From contig NZ_FOIC01000002.1 of NCBI RefSeq assembly GCF_900111485.1, positions 1 through 64,000 of the forward strand: DNA of 64,000 nucleotides. Reading direction: 5' to 3'. Origin of the DNA: Natrinema hispanicum. Lineage in GTDB: Archaea > Halobacteriota > Halobacteria > Halobacteriales > Natrialbaceae. The notes below the pieces were generated by a model, which worked only from the letters and a program-made list of their open reading frames with translations, was not told the DNA's origin and did not search any database. The position numbers were made by a program, and so were the translations under genes. The first letter of the stretch is position 1. Each line of letters begins with the position of its first letter. Shown in pieces: positions 43,801 through 51,159 of this stretch.

Positions 43801-45887
43801 CACCCGGCGGCGTCGGCAACACCATCGTGGAAGACATCGTCACCGCCGGTGACGAGATTCCGGCACCGTACAATGGAACGATCGTCTTCGAAATCGGCGA
43901 CGAGCGCCGTGTCACGACAGAGGGCGAGCAGGTGCTCGTCGAAGTGCCAGATTATGGCTCCTTCGGGACGTACATCTCGGGGATCAGTTCGCCCGAAGCG
44001 GCACCGATCGGCAGCATCGACTATCCGAACTTGTTGGAGGGGTGTGACGAAGAGATACGACCCGAACGGCCGTCGATCGCGGTCGAAGAGACGACGCCTA
44101 CCGAGGATGGCATCGACGTGACGTTCAGCTACGAGAACCCGAACGACGCCCCGTTGGGCTCGTCCAGCCGATTCGTCGAGGGCACCACGACAGCCGAGCC
44201 GCCATCCGAGTTCGAGCCGGGCCAGCACACGTTCACCGTCGAGTGGACGCCCGAGAGCGACGACGAACGGCTCGTCTGGGAGGCCGACTTCTCGACGTTC
44301 GGGTACGAGGAGCCACTCACCGCCGCGACACCGCCCGCCGGCGAGCTCGAGCCGTCCGAGCCTGCAACGTTCGGCGTTTCGATTACAGACTCCAACAGTC
44401 CGGTCGTGCAGGGTGAGCCACTCGAGGTCGATGCCGAAATCGGAAACGTCGGCGGTGAAAACGGGACCCAGACCGTCTCGCTGGCGATCGACGGGACCAC
44501 CGTCAACGAAACGTCGGTCTCGCTTGCCCCCGGCGACAATCAGACGGTTTCGTTCACTGCAGCAACCGATAATCTCGAGCCCGGCGAGTACCCGCTGTCG
44601 GTATCGACTGCAAACGAGACGGCAGAGACGGTAGTGACTATCGAAGAACCAGCGGAACCAGCGGCGTTCGGCGTTTCGATCACCGGCACCAACAGCCCAG
44701 TCGAGCAAAGCGAACCGCTCGAGGTCGATACCGAAATCGAGAACGTCGGCGGTGAGAACGGGACGCAAAACGTCTCGCTCGCGATCGGCGAAACACCCGT
44801 CGACGAGCAATCAGTCACGCTTGCGCCCGGCGAGACGCAATCCGTGCCGTTTACCGTCCCAACTGATGCGCTCGAGCCCGGCGAGTACCCGATCACGGTG
44901 GCGACCGAAAACCAGACGGCAGAGGCCACGATCACCGTTACGGAGCCCGGTGAGCCCGCAACCTTCGGCGTCTCGATCGACGGGACGAACAGCCCAGTCA
45001 TCCCGGGTGAACCGCTCGCAGTCGAAGCCACCCTCGAGAACGTCGGCGACCGCGCGGGGACACAGGACGTCGAGATTGCCGTCGGCGGTACCGCCGGTGA
45101 GACGACGGCAGTGACGCTCGGCCCGGGCGAGTCGCGGACGATCACGCTGAATTATGAGACGGCGGATCTCGAACCAGGTGAGTATCCGCTTACCGTGTCG
45201 ACCGAAAACGAGACGGCGGAGACGACGGTGACCGTCGAAGAGCCGGCGACGTTCACCATCGCCGACGTGACAGCGCCCGAAACCGGCCAGCCCGGCGATG
45301 AGGTGACGGTAAGCGCGACGATCGAAAACACCGGTGACCGCGAGGGTACCCAGACGGTGATCTACGCGATCGACGAACAGGTCGTCGATGAGTCGTCCGT
45401 GACGCTTGCAGGCGGAGATACAACGACGGTTTCGTTCACGACCCAGTTGCCGCCGGGAACGTCGACGCATACGATCGCGACCGACGACGATCAGGCATCA
45501 GTGACGATCGAGGCGGTTCCGGCAGATGGCGGGGGTGCGGACGGAAACGGTGAGACGGGGCCGGACGGTGGACCCGAGACACCACCCGAACCCCCGACCG
45601 AACCGGTGCCGCCGCAGCAGCCCGAAGCGCCTCAACCACCAGAGCCCGAACCGCCGCAGCCACCTGAGCAACCACCCGAACCGCCAGAACCACCGCAACC
45701 ACCCGCGGAGCCACAGCCAGAGACGGTGCCAGCCGGGCCGGGTGATGGCGGCACAGCTGAGGCCACCGACGGTGGGGCAGGTGACACGACTGCTGGCCAA
45801 GGGACCGGGGCAGCCGACGGCGATACGGCCGGAGCCGCCGCTGACGGGACGACTGGCAGCGAAAACGAGACGAGCGGTGCTGGCTAG
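40836..45887 (+). CDS. Giant secreted repeat protein (Gln-rich repeats, CARDB-like domains, Pro-rich tail)
   Basis: A 1683-residue protein starting MRRIETNAAVVVLLSAALVG, a signal peptide or anchor. Residues about 120-548 hold some 13 repeats of a 23-residue unit of the form (S/R)QxxxVxQIQxAAxGAAxGALxQ, predicted amphipathic helix with Gln stripes. A DUF7282-like beta-domain (about 549-665) and three related repeats of about 95 residues (669-955) follow. A unique domain (956-1172) holds the only two cysteines (FTSCQRAE and LEGCDEEI). Then come four CARDB-like repeats (1172-1565), a Pro/Glu segment and a Gly/Ala/Thr-rich end. No C-terminal membrane helix or PGF motif is seen. It is probably an extracellular adhesive or structural protein; the exact role is unknown. 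Confidence 0.8.
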   Translation: MRRIETNAAVVVLLSAALVGSAMALPLLGGTGGRVVSDEAATEAAAGAPATLEQAVVQNDSQPTAESELVTFDQEATADGGTEQVTGQETTAAVEAGVAEGVDLAQAQGIEVTQEQRTAALEAAQSAVQQYQTVEAEQVQAATAGAVHGSLIQSQSVNVTQIQSAVSGATDGALSQSQSANVTQLQSATWGAAHGALAQSQRVSAEQIQVASRGAAAGATREAGVNDIGKAPHVQEAAQGAAYGALTQYQSVTAEQRQRVTLEHVQHAAAGGAAGALAGSTRAVLTQEQRVDVEQRQRVTIKQVQKVAAGAAKGALVQEQSVSVEQTQAAARGAGRGALTRVQRISIEQRQRISITQVQEAAFGAAKGAISQSQEATVEQIQAAAAGSAGGVLVQRQSISVSQIQYAAVGAAEGAVTSAIQRQAVTIEQIQAAAFGAGEGAVTQTQLVEVTQVQRLAAGGASGSLVQAQSATVTQIQTAAQVATQETAQLVQSQRISITQLQTLTQEAAAEATAYAVDEDTNDVTQITQRVTVIIEQRIETIDRLEGTASIDFPDQESTGEQVTIANVSLSEGGFVAVYDSADTDPDGVVGVSDYLEPGDHQNVTIDLDEPLAASGTLVAVPHHDTNDDETFQYVDADGEVDVPYVTGAGAPVSDSAVVTLTDDTDADETDATLSVSDQEGSGETLTVDEANASVPYTVTASYDGETVTSDTFAAGEAMTDLSLELEPPIEENTSVNVSVVGEDGATLATETVGYTVVNDTTDDSPEVSLSVDNQTGDGETLTIDAASASVPYVLAAEYNGERVTSDTIEANATVAAEPLALEPPIEENTTVDVSVRAAADDAVLANDSIEYAVEEPEPGEPTANLTVADQVGDGETLTVTQANASVAYAITITDEDGTQLAASEVFTANETIGPEEFTLEPPLEANATLEVAVVTADDGTPIETASVEYTVDGPPPGFDVEFTSCQRAEVTASLAEGDSVAASTIFYAPGGVGNTIVEDIVTAGDEIPAPYNGTIVFEIGDERRVTTEGEQVLVEVPDYGSFGTYISGISSPEAAPIGSIDYPNLLEGCDEEIRPERPSIAVEETTPTEDGIDVTFSYENPNDAPLGSSSRFVEGTTTAEPPSEFEPGQHTFTVEWTPESDDERLVWEADFSTFGYEEPLTAATPPAGELEPSEPATFGVSITDSNSPVVQGEPLEVDAEIGNVGGENGTQTVSLAIDGTTVNETSVSLAPGDNQTVSFTAATDNLEPGEYPLSVSTANETAETVVTIEEPAEPAAFGVSITGTNSPVEQSEPLEVDTEIENVGGENGTQNVSLAIGETPVDEQSVTLAPGETQSVPFTVPTDALEPGEYPITVATENQTAEATITVTEPGEPATFGVSIDGTNSPVIPGEPLAVEATLENVGDRAGTQDVEIAVGGTAGETTAVTLGPGESRTITLNYETADLEPGEYPLTVSTENETAETTVTVEEPATFTIADVTAPETGQPGDEVTVSATIENTGDREGTQTVIYAIDEQVVDESSVTLAGGDTTTVSFTTQLPPGTSTHTIATDDDQASVTIEAVPADGGGADGNGETGPDGGPETPPEPPTEPVPPQQPEAPQPPEPEPPQPPEQPPEPPEPPQPPAEPQPETVPAGPGDGGTAEATDGGAGDTTAGQGTGAADGDTAGAAADGTTGSENETSGAG
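41200..42470 (+). repeat. Tandem 69-base coding repeats (glutamine-rich 23-residue unit)
   Basis: About 13 degenerate units with CAG-rich ends, such as QSQSVNVTQIQSAVSGATDG, RQAVTIEQIQAAAFGAGEGA and TQLVEVTQVQRLAAGGASGS. Spacing is 23 residues in most units, with a few units longer. Nucleotide identity between units is low, so the array is old and kept by selection on the protein rather than by recent duplication. Confidence 0.75.
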
Positions 45888-45922
45888 TCAATGCCAGCAC
45901 GCGATCGATAGTCGGCAGCCGA

Positions 45923-46213
45923 TCAGTGCTGGTGGCCGGTCGCTTCGCCGAACGTAACGCCGAAGCGTTCCTCGAACAGATCCATCACTTCGGCCTCCTG
46001 GGCCTCGAGGTCCTCGTCTGCCTCGTGGCCGTGGTGGACGATGTGGTGGGCGCGGCTGGCAAACGAGAGGAGGACGAGGTCGCCGACCGTTTCGGCGTCG
46101 GTCTGGTCGCCCTCGGCGACGAGGTCGACGAGGCCGGATGGAACCGTGACCTCGTCGGTTTCGCCGTCGTCGGAACTGATCGAGAAGGTCGTCGTCTGAA
46201 CTTCGTCTGTCAT
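45923..46213 (-). CDS. Small acidic haloarchaeal protein (DUF7545-like)
   Basis: A 96-residue very acidic protein starting MTDEVQTTTFSISSDDGETD, with a helical C-terminal half (AEVMDLFEERFGVTF) and a His cluster in SRAHHIVHHGHEADED. It ends in GHQH. The overall pattern resembles the haloarchaeal DUF7545 group of unknown function; metal binding by the histidines is possible but unproved. It converges on the giant secreted-protein gene with 35 bases between stops. Fifteen in-frame codons upstream are rejected as non-conserved. Confidence 0.6.
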   Translation of the reverse strand: MTDEVQTTTFSISSDDGETDEVTVPSGLVDLVAEGDQTDAETVGDLVLLSFASRAHHIVHHGHEADEDLEAQEAEVMDLFEERFGVTFGEATGHQH

Positions 46214-46334
46214 ACCCATACGGTCGGGAAGCGTGCCTAAAGGTGCTGTGGCTTGCATCGGGAACTGCCTGCGTCCAAACGGTGTGACTCATACCGCCGT
46301 GGTGTTTTTGCTGATCGGCGACGAACGATAGAGT

Positions 46335-46478
46335 ATGCCATCCGTCGAACTCGACGAGGAGACGATCGAGCGCCTTGATGGGCTGCGCATCGAGGACGAG
46401 TCCTACGACGAGCTCGTCATGGAGCTCATCAACATCTACGAATCGAGCGAGTACACGATGTTCCACGCTGGCGACTGA
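46335..46478 (+). CDS. 47-residue antitoxin-like protein (DUF7557-like)
   Basis: The frame MPSVELDEETIERLDGLRIE, DESYDELVMELINIYESSEY, TMFHAGD looks like the small haloarchaeal DUF7557 family, with an N-terminal strand and two helices (LDEETIERLDGLRI and YDELVMELINIYE) as in ribbon-helix-helix or VapB-type antitoxins. A TGTTTTTGC box lies about 30 bases upstream. No toxin gene adjoins. Its stop lies 12 bases from the end of the convergent DUF5799 gene. Confidence 0.7.
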   Translation: MPSVELDEETIERLDGLRIEDESYDELVMELINIYESSEYTMFHAGD

Positions 46479-46490
46479 CCGGCGAAGCCG

Positions 46491-46958
46491 TTATTGGTCG
46501 GCGGCGGCAGCGTCCCGAACCGTCTCCCATCGGCCCTTCGACTCGAGGTGAGACTGCAGTTCTGCGGCGTACTCCTGTGTGAGCCGTTCGGCCGCTTCCC
46601 GTTGTTCTCGGTGGTCGTCGCTCCCGTCGTCACCCATCCCGAGGGCACCCATGATCGAGTCGAGGAGTCCGCCGCCCGAGGCGTTCGAGCCGCCCTGATC
46701 GGCACCTGGGCCGCCCATCGCGCCCATTCCTGACTGAATGTTCTCGAGTTCGGGGAGAATCCCCTCGAGTTTGTCCGTGTTGGCGACGATCTGCGCCTGT
46801 TCGGGATCGTCGGGCTGTTCGATTTCGAACTCCGTGGCGGTCATGATCAGACTCCACTGCTGGTTGGAGAACTGCGACTGCTGGATCCGCTCGGTAAACG
46901 TCTGATCGACGGCCATCCGCTCGCCGACGATCCGATCCGTCCACGGGGTGTCGCTCAT
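46491..46958 (-). CDS. DUF5799 family protein
   Basis: A 155-residue protein with an N-terminal conserved segment TDRIVGERMAVDQTFTERIQ, QSQFSNQQWSLIMTATEFEI, a strongly acidic stretch, then a glycine/methionine-rich loop (SGMGAMGGPGADQGGSNASG) and a helical end. This fits the haloarchaeal DUF5799 family, of unknown function. The gene is single, convergent with the antitoxin-like gene and divergent from the UspA gene. Confidence 0.7.
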   Translation of the reverse strand: MSDTPWTDRIVGERMAVDQTFTERIQQSQFSNQQWSLIMTATEFEIEQPDDPEQAQIVANTDKLEGILPELENIQSGMGAMGGPGADQGGSNASGGGLLDSIMGALGMGDDGSDDHREQREAAERLTQEYAAELQSHLESKGRWETVRDAAAADQ

Positions 46959-47096
46959 GGCCCTCGATTGGACTGGTGGCTGTATCAGCGTTTCCCTCCC
47001 GCATGTGGCTATCGAGACGCCGAAAAGCCGTCATCCGAACTGACCGTCGTTCATGTCAGAATAACGTTAATATATGCGACTGTTGTATGATATCAT

Positions 47097-47579
47097 ATGG
47101 CACTATACGACAGCATTCTCGTTCCGACAGATGGCTCTCGAGAGGTGGAGCAAGCCCTCGAGCATGCGTTCGACCTTGCAGCCACGCACAATGCGACGAT
47201 CCACGCGTTGTACGTCATCAATGCTGCCGGCTATGGCGGACTGCAGATGGAAGCCGCTCTCGAGGGGATTGCCACCGCCTTACACGGCGAAGGTGAGGCT
47301 GCAGTTAATCGCGTCGAGCAACTCGCGCCGGCGAACGTCACGGTCGAAACAACAGTCCGCAAGGGGGCACCGAGTCAGGTCATCGTCGATGAGGCTGACA
47401 CAGTGGCGTGTGATCTGGTGGTAATGGGGACACACGGCCGCGGCGGGATCGATCGACTGCTGCTCGGCAGCGTCACCGAACGGGTCGTCCGTCGGTCGCC
47501 GGTCCCTGTCCTGACTGTGCAGGTCGAACAGGACGATGCCGAGGACTCCTCCGAACGGTCGCGGATCGCGCTCAAGTAA
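47097..47579 (+). CDS. Universal stress protein (UspA family)
   Basis: A 160-residue UspA-fold protein. It begins MALYDSILVPTDGSREVEQA and has the ATP-binding signature G-2x-G-9x-G-(S/T) in GTHGRGGIDRLLLGSVTERV. It would bind ATP as a dimer and assist stress survival. An AT-rich promoter region lies just upstream (ATATATGCGACTGTTGTATG near 47070-47090). It has no operon partners. Confidence 0.9.
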   Translation: MALYDSILVPTDGSREVEQALEHAFDLAATHNATIHALYVINAAGYGGLQMEAALEGIATALHGEGEAAVNRVEQLAPANVTVETTVRKGAPSQVIVDEADTVACDLVVMGTHGRGGIDRLLLGSVTERVVRRSPVPVLTVQVEQDDAEDSSERSRIALK

Positions 47580-47698
47580 CGTGAGCACGACTCGTGGCCA
47601 CCAACTCACTTACGGCGGGAACGCCGATGCGGATCGGCTACTCGAAGCGGGACAACGCTCAGTACTGGGCTACCCGACAGGAGACAGTTCGTCGCCGG

Positions 47699-48637
47699 TC
47701 AGACAGGACGCAGATGCTCACAGTCACCTGCTGAGACCGTCTCCCGGCCCTCGTCGGTCTCGACCACGAGCGCACCCGATTCCGTCACGTCGACTGCGTC
47801 CCCGACTACTTCACCCGACGGGCGATCGACCCGGACGTGCTGTCCGAGCGTATGCGATAGGTCGCGCCACGCCGGGACGATGGCCTCGAGGTCGTTGCGG
47901 TAGTGGTCGAACTCCTCTAAGAACCGCTGGACGAAGCGACGCCGATCGACGTCGCCGGCCTCGTCACGGATGCTGGTTGCACCTTCCGGGAGCGTGTCGG
48001 CGTCGATATTCGCGTTGACGCCGACGCCGACGATGATCCACTCGACGCGATCCATCTCGCCTTCCATCTCCGTGAGAATCCCCGTGAGCTTCCGGTAGTC
48101 GCCCTCGTCGCCAACCGGGACGACCACGTCGTTCGGCCACTTGATCTGGGCGTCGACGCCTGCCTCTCGAGCCGCCGTCGCCGCCGCAACCGCCGACGCG
48201 AGCGTATAGAGCGGTGCCTGTGCGGGCGTGATCTCGGGTCGGGAGATGACGCTTACCCAGACACCACCCGACGGTGCGGTCCACTCTCGCTCGAGGCGGC
48301 CGCGGCTGCCGACCTGTTCGTCTGCGAGGACGGCCACATCCGCTGCGCCGTCGGCGGCGAGTTCGCGGGCCCGATCGTTCGTGCTCCCCACGGCGTCGTG
48401 ATACTCGATGGAAAACGGGGCCTCGAGTCCGAACTCGACTGCCGGCCCGTTGTACGCCGTCACCTCGCCGAGTTCGTAGCCGTTCGATCCGCTCTCGATG
48501 TCGAAGTCGGCGTCGCGTAACGCCTCGATGTGTTTCCAGACCGCCGCCCGTGAGATGTCGAGCGACTCGGCCAGTTCCGGTCCCGATACCGGCCCGTCGG
48601 CGAGCGCCTCGAGGACCGCTCGTCGCGTCTCGTTCAT
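47699..48637 (-). CDS. birA: Biotin-protein ligase with N-terminal repressor domain (BirA)
   Basis: A 312-residue BirA. Residues 1-60 form a winged helix (LEALADGPVSGPELAESLDI, SRAAVWKHIEALRDADFDIE) that allows operator binding. The catalytic domain has GSRGRLEREWTAPSGGVWVS (biotin-binding GRGRxxRxW), the lysine motif KWPNDVVV and the dimerisation part; a C-terminal SH3-like domain follows (VRVDRPSGEVVGDAVDVTES). It attaches biotin to carboxylase subunits and, with biotinyl-AMP, should repress the bioY promoter at 40448-40479. It is downstream of and convergent with the UspA gene. Confidence 0.92.
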   Translation of the reverse strand: MNETRRAVLEALADGPVSGPELAESLDISRAAVWKHIEALRDADFDIESGSNGYELGEVTAYNGPAVEFGLEAPFSIEYHDAVGSTNDRARELAADGAADVAVLADEQVGSRGRLEREWTAPSGGVWVSVISRPEITPAQAPLYTLASAVAAATAAREAGVDAQIKWPNDVVVPVGDEGDYRKLTGILTEMEGEMDRVEWIIVGVGVNANIDADTLPEGATSIRDEAGDVDRRRFVQRFLEEFDHYRNDLEAIVPAWRDLSHTLGQHVRVDRPSGEVVGDAVDVTESGALVVETDEGRETVSAGDCEHLRPV

Positions 48638-48741
48638 GGACTCGCAAGGGGGCCGCTCGTACTTGAATCGGCTGGATTCGTCCGGTCATCGGTCGACGCG
48701 GACAGCAGTGAGAAGAGACAGCGCCGTCCGCCGTCGCGTGC

Positions 48742-49722
48742 TTACGCTCGCAGTTCGCGCAGCTTCTCGCGGCCCGGCGCGATCAGTTCGTCGAGATAGG
48801 TCGCAAGCGTCCCTTTCGCGTCGGCGGGGTGGAGTTCGCCCGACTCGAGATCGGCGGCCAGCCGCTCGTACTCGTCGTAGGTCAGATCGCCGCCGTACTT
48901 CTCGGGGCGCTCGACGACGACTTCGTCGAAGCGAGGGAAAACGTGGTACTCGAAGAGTTCGAGCACGGGGTTCTCGAGATCGCCCTCTGGATCGCGCGTC
49001 GGTGGACAGAACGCCGAGTTGACCTTCTCCTCGAGTTCCTCGGTCGAGTCTTCCATCGAGATGGTGAGTCCCTCGCTCGAGGACATCTTCCCTTCGCCGC
49101 TGGTGAGATCGGCGACGATCGGCGTGTGGAGTGCAGGTCGGACCTCGTAGTCGAGTTCGGGCAGTTTCTCGCGGGCGAGCATGTGGACCTTGCGCTGATC
49201 GAGTCCACCGACCGCGAGATCGAGGTCGAGGTATTCGATGTCCAGGGTCTGCATCAGCGGGTAGACGAGGTGGCTCACCTTGGCCGTCTCGTCACCCTGC
49301 AGTTCGGCCATCGCACGTTGAGCGCGGTTCATCGTCGTCGCCTGCTCGAGGTAGTGGAGATCGAGCGCGTAGTCGTCGTCGAGCTGGAACTCAGAGCCGT
49401 AGACGAACTCGGTCTTGTCCTCGTCGAGCCCGTAGGCGAGGAACTGGGCTTTCATCTGCTCGGCCGTCTCGCGGATTTCCTCGAGCGTGCCCTTCTCGTT
49501 GAGGTACGCGTGGACGTCCGCCAGCAGGACGACGACCTCCATCCCCGCCTCCTGCAGATCGATGAGTTTGGTCGCAGTCAGGAGATGGCCGAGGTGGAGC
49601 ACGCCGGAGGGCTCGTAGCCGACGTAGGCGCGTTTCCCCGCCGGGTCGTCGGCGAGGTCGCGGACCTCTTCGTCGGTGACGACCTCCTCGGCGTTGCGCG
49701 TGACTAACTCGTAGGTGTCCAT
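48742..49722 (-). CDS. tyrS: Tyrosyl-tRNA synthetase (archaeal type)
   Basis: A 326-residue class I synthetase. ATP motifs are HLGHLLTA (HIGH-like) and GEGKMSSSEG (KMSKS-like), with the tyrosine pocket including YVGYEPSG and YLEQATTMNRAQRA. It lacks the S4-like C-terminal domain of bacterial TyrRS, as expected for archaea. A minus-strand TATAAATT box (about 49744-49752) supports the ATG at 49722. The TATA box borders a dispersed hairpin repeat (49755-49873). Confidence 0.93.
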   Translation of the reverse strand: MDTYELVTRNAEEVVTDEEVRDLADDPAGKRAYVGYEPSGVLHLGHLLTATKLIDLQEAGMEVVVLLADVHAYLNEKGTLEEIRETAEQMKAQFLAYGLDEDKTEFVYGSEFQLDDDYALDLHYLEQATTMNRAQRAMAELQGDETAKVSHLVYPLMQTLDIEYLDLDLAVGGLDQRKVHMLAREKLPELDYEVRPALHTPIVADLTSGEGKMSSSEGLTISMEDSTEELEEKVNSAFCPPTRDPEGDLENPVLELFEYHVFPRFDEVVVERPEKYGGDLTYDEYERLAADLESGELHPADAKGTLATYLDELIAPGREKLRELRA

Positions 49723-49754
49723 GTGTGACAGGAACCGGAGGAGGAATTTATACC

Positions 49755-49873
49755 TCCTGATACGGACGACTGGTAGGAGACCGTCTCATACGGTCTCCTG
49801 TCAGTCAGTGCCGGTGCACCCGCGACCGTCCTGCGGGTGCACCGGTAAACAGTGACAATAAACCGTATCAGGA
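49755..49873 (+). repeat. Dispersed hairpin repeat, copy B, with outer inverted ends
   Basis: The core reads CATACGGTCTCCTGTCAGTC then AGTGCCGG, a perfect stem CCGGTGCACCCGC / GCGGGTGCACCGG with a nine-base loop, and a right end ACCGTATCAG. It is nested inside a perfect 11-base inverted pair, TCCTGATACGG (49755-49765) and CCGTATCAGGA (49863-49873), and contains a second hairpin GGAGACCGT-CTCAT-ACGGTCTCC. Its right arm overlaps the stop codon of the zinc-ribbon gene; its left arm touches the tyrS promoter. Confidence 0.8.
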
Positions 49874-50185
49874 CTCGCGCCACTTGTGGCCGCACTCGAC
49901 GCAGGTGAACAGCCGAACCTCGTAGGAGCCGCCCGGCTTCGGCATCAACTCGGAGTAGGCCCGGTCGCTGTCGCAGTCCTCGGCCGGACAGGGCTCCTGC
50001 ATCGTCTCGGTGGAGCCCTGGGTCGCGTCGGCCACGGCGGGTACCCCGTCGTCCCGCTGTTCATCCTGGGTCGCCATCGCCGCTTCTGCTTGCGAGTCCC
50101 GCGACTCCTCGTTCTCACAGGAGCGACACACCCACGTGTCGCCTTCTGTGTGCATCATCGAACCACACTCGTCACAGAATTGCAT
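49868..50185 (-). CDS. TFIIS/RPB9-like zinc-ribbon protein (TFS paralogue)
   Basis: A 105-residue protein with an N-terminal zinc ribbon (C4, C7, C20, C23) and a C-terminal TFIIS-type ribbon (C66, C71, C95, C98) joined by an acidic linker. It resembles archaeal transcription factor S, but the loop that in cleavage-active TFS carries an Asp-Glu pair reads MPKPGGSYEV here, without it. It may bind RNA polymerase without stimulating transcript cleavage, as reported for some TFS paralogues. A TATA-like TAATACATATAT about 28 bases upstream supports the ATG at 50185. The stop codon lies inside repeat copy B. Confidence 0.75.
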   Translation of the reverse strand: MQFCDECGSMMHTEGDTWVCRSCENEESRDSQAEAAMATQDEQRDDGVPAVADATQGSTETMQEPCPAEDCDSDRAYSELMPKPGGSYEVRLFTCVECGHKWRES

Positions 50186-50333
50186 ATAAGATGGGATACT
50201 GTTGCCGGATATATGTATTAACTTCCGATCCGTTGTGGATTTCAGGCAACTGCTCATGCTGACTGTACTGAATTGTCGAAGAGGCAACAAGCAACATTTG
50301 ATTGCCTGACATCTATCAACTGGCCACGGGGCC

Positions 50334-51113
50334 TTAGAGATCGCCCGATCGGATGCGCTCTTCCGCGTTCTCGAGCGCCCGCTCCCGATCGAACTCCTCG
50401 ATAACCGACCGCAGTTCGGCCTCGTCGGCATCCGCCAACGCCTGCGCGTGTTCGGTCATGTTCGGCACCGCGCGGATGATGTTGTCGACGACCGGGACGT
50501 CGGCCACCTGTGGCGAGCGCGAGAGTGGGTTGAGGTCGATCACGATCTCAGTCTTGCCCATCTCATCTAAGGCCTCGGCGCGGTCGCCGTCCTCGAGCGG
50601 GACGAGCACCACGTCCGCGTCGTAGATGCCGTCAGCATCGACTTTCGCTCGCTTGTGCTCGAGATTCGGAATGCGGGCGTCAGCCTCGAGCCCCTTCACG
50701 TCTTCCGCACCGTGTTCGCGCAGGTGGTCGGCGATGGCGTCGATCCGTTCCGGCGTGCGATTGAAGAGATTAACCTCGAGATCGGCGTCGACGGCCTCCG
50801 CGAGGGCGACCATCTCGCCGGGGACCAGCGCCGCGACGTTACCGTTGATCGAAAGGACCGGGTGGTCGGCCAACAGCAGGTGGGCCGCAGCCGCCCGTTC
50901 GGCGTCGTCAGCGCTCGGAATCGTCTCCTCGCCCAGCAGGTAGTCGAACGCGCTGCCTCGTCCCTCGGCGTGCATCCCCTGGAGGTGTGTGATCCCCTTC
51001 TCGACACCCGCCTCGATTCGGTGGCGGGTGAGTAGATCTTGATATCTGGGGTGGTCCTCCGGAATCTCCTCCTCGTGTTCGACGTCGGCGGAGACGCTGT
51101 CGTAGTCGCTCAC
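50334..51113 (-). CDS. pps: 4-phosphopantoate-beta-alanine ligase (archaeal phosphopantothenate synthetase)
   Basis: A 259-residue enzyme of the DUF137 family. Archaea make CoA with pantoate kinase followed by this ATP-dependent ligase, instead of bacterial pantothenate synthetase and kinase. Motifs include HPRYQDLLTRHRIEAGVEKG near the start, HPVLSINGNVAALVPGEMVA, NLFNRTPERIDAIADHLREH and ETEIVIDLNPLSRSPQVAD-like TEIVIDLNPLSRS. Pantoate kinase is encoded at 56065-56892 on the same strand. The two genes are separated by two membrane-protein genes, whereas they are often adjacent. Confidence 0.9.
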   Translation of the reverse strand: MSDYDSVSADVEHEEEIPEDHPRYQDLLTRHRIEAGVEKGITHLQGMHAEGRGSAFDYLLGEETIPSADDAERAAAAHLLLADHPVLSINGNVAALVPGEMVALAEAVDADLEVNLFNRTPERIDAIADHLREHGAEDVKGLEADARIPNLEHKRAKVDADGIYDADVVLVPLEDGDRAEALDEMGKTEIVIDLNPLSRSPQVADVPVVDNIIRAVPNMTEHAQALADADEAELRSVIEEFDRERALENAEERIRSGDL

Positions 51114-51159
51114 GAACGAGGACTCGCACCGATTGATAAAAAGTCGACTGATTGGGGCG

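Noticed and set aside
43011-44810. 599-codon minus-strand frame
   Set aside because: Antisense shadow inside the giant secreted-protein gene; Arg/Asp-rich and without recognisable domains.
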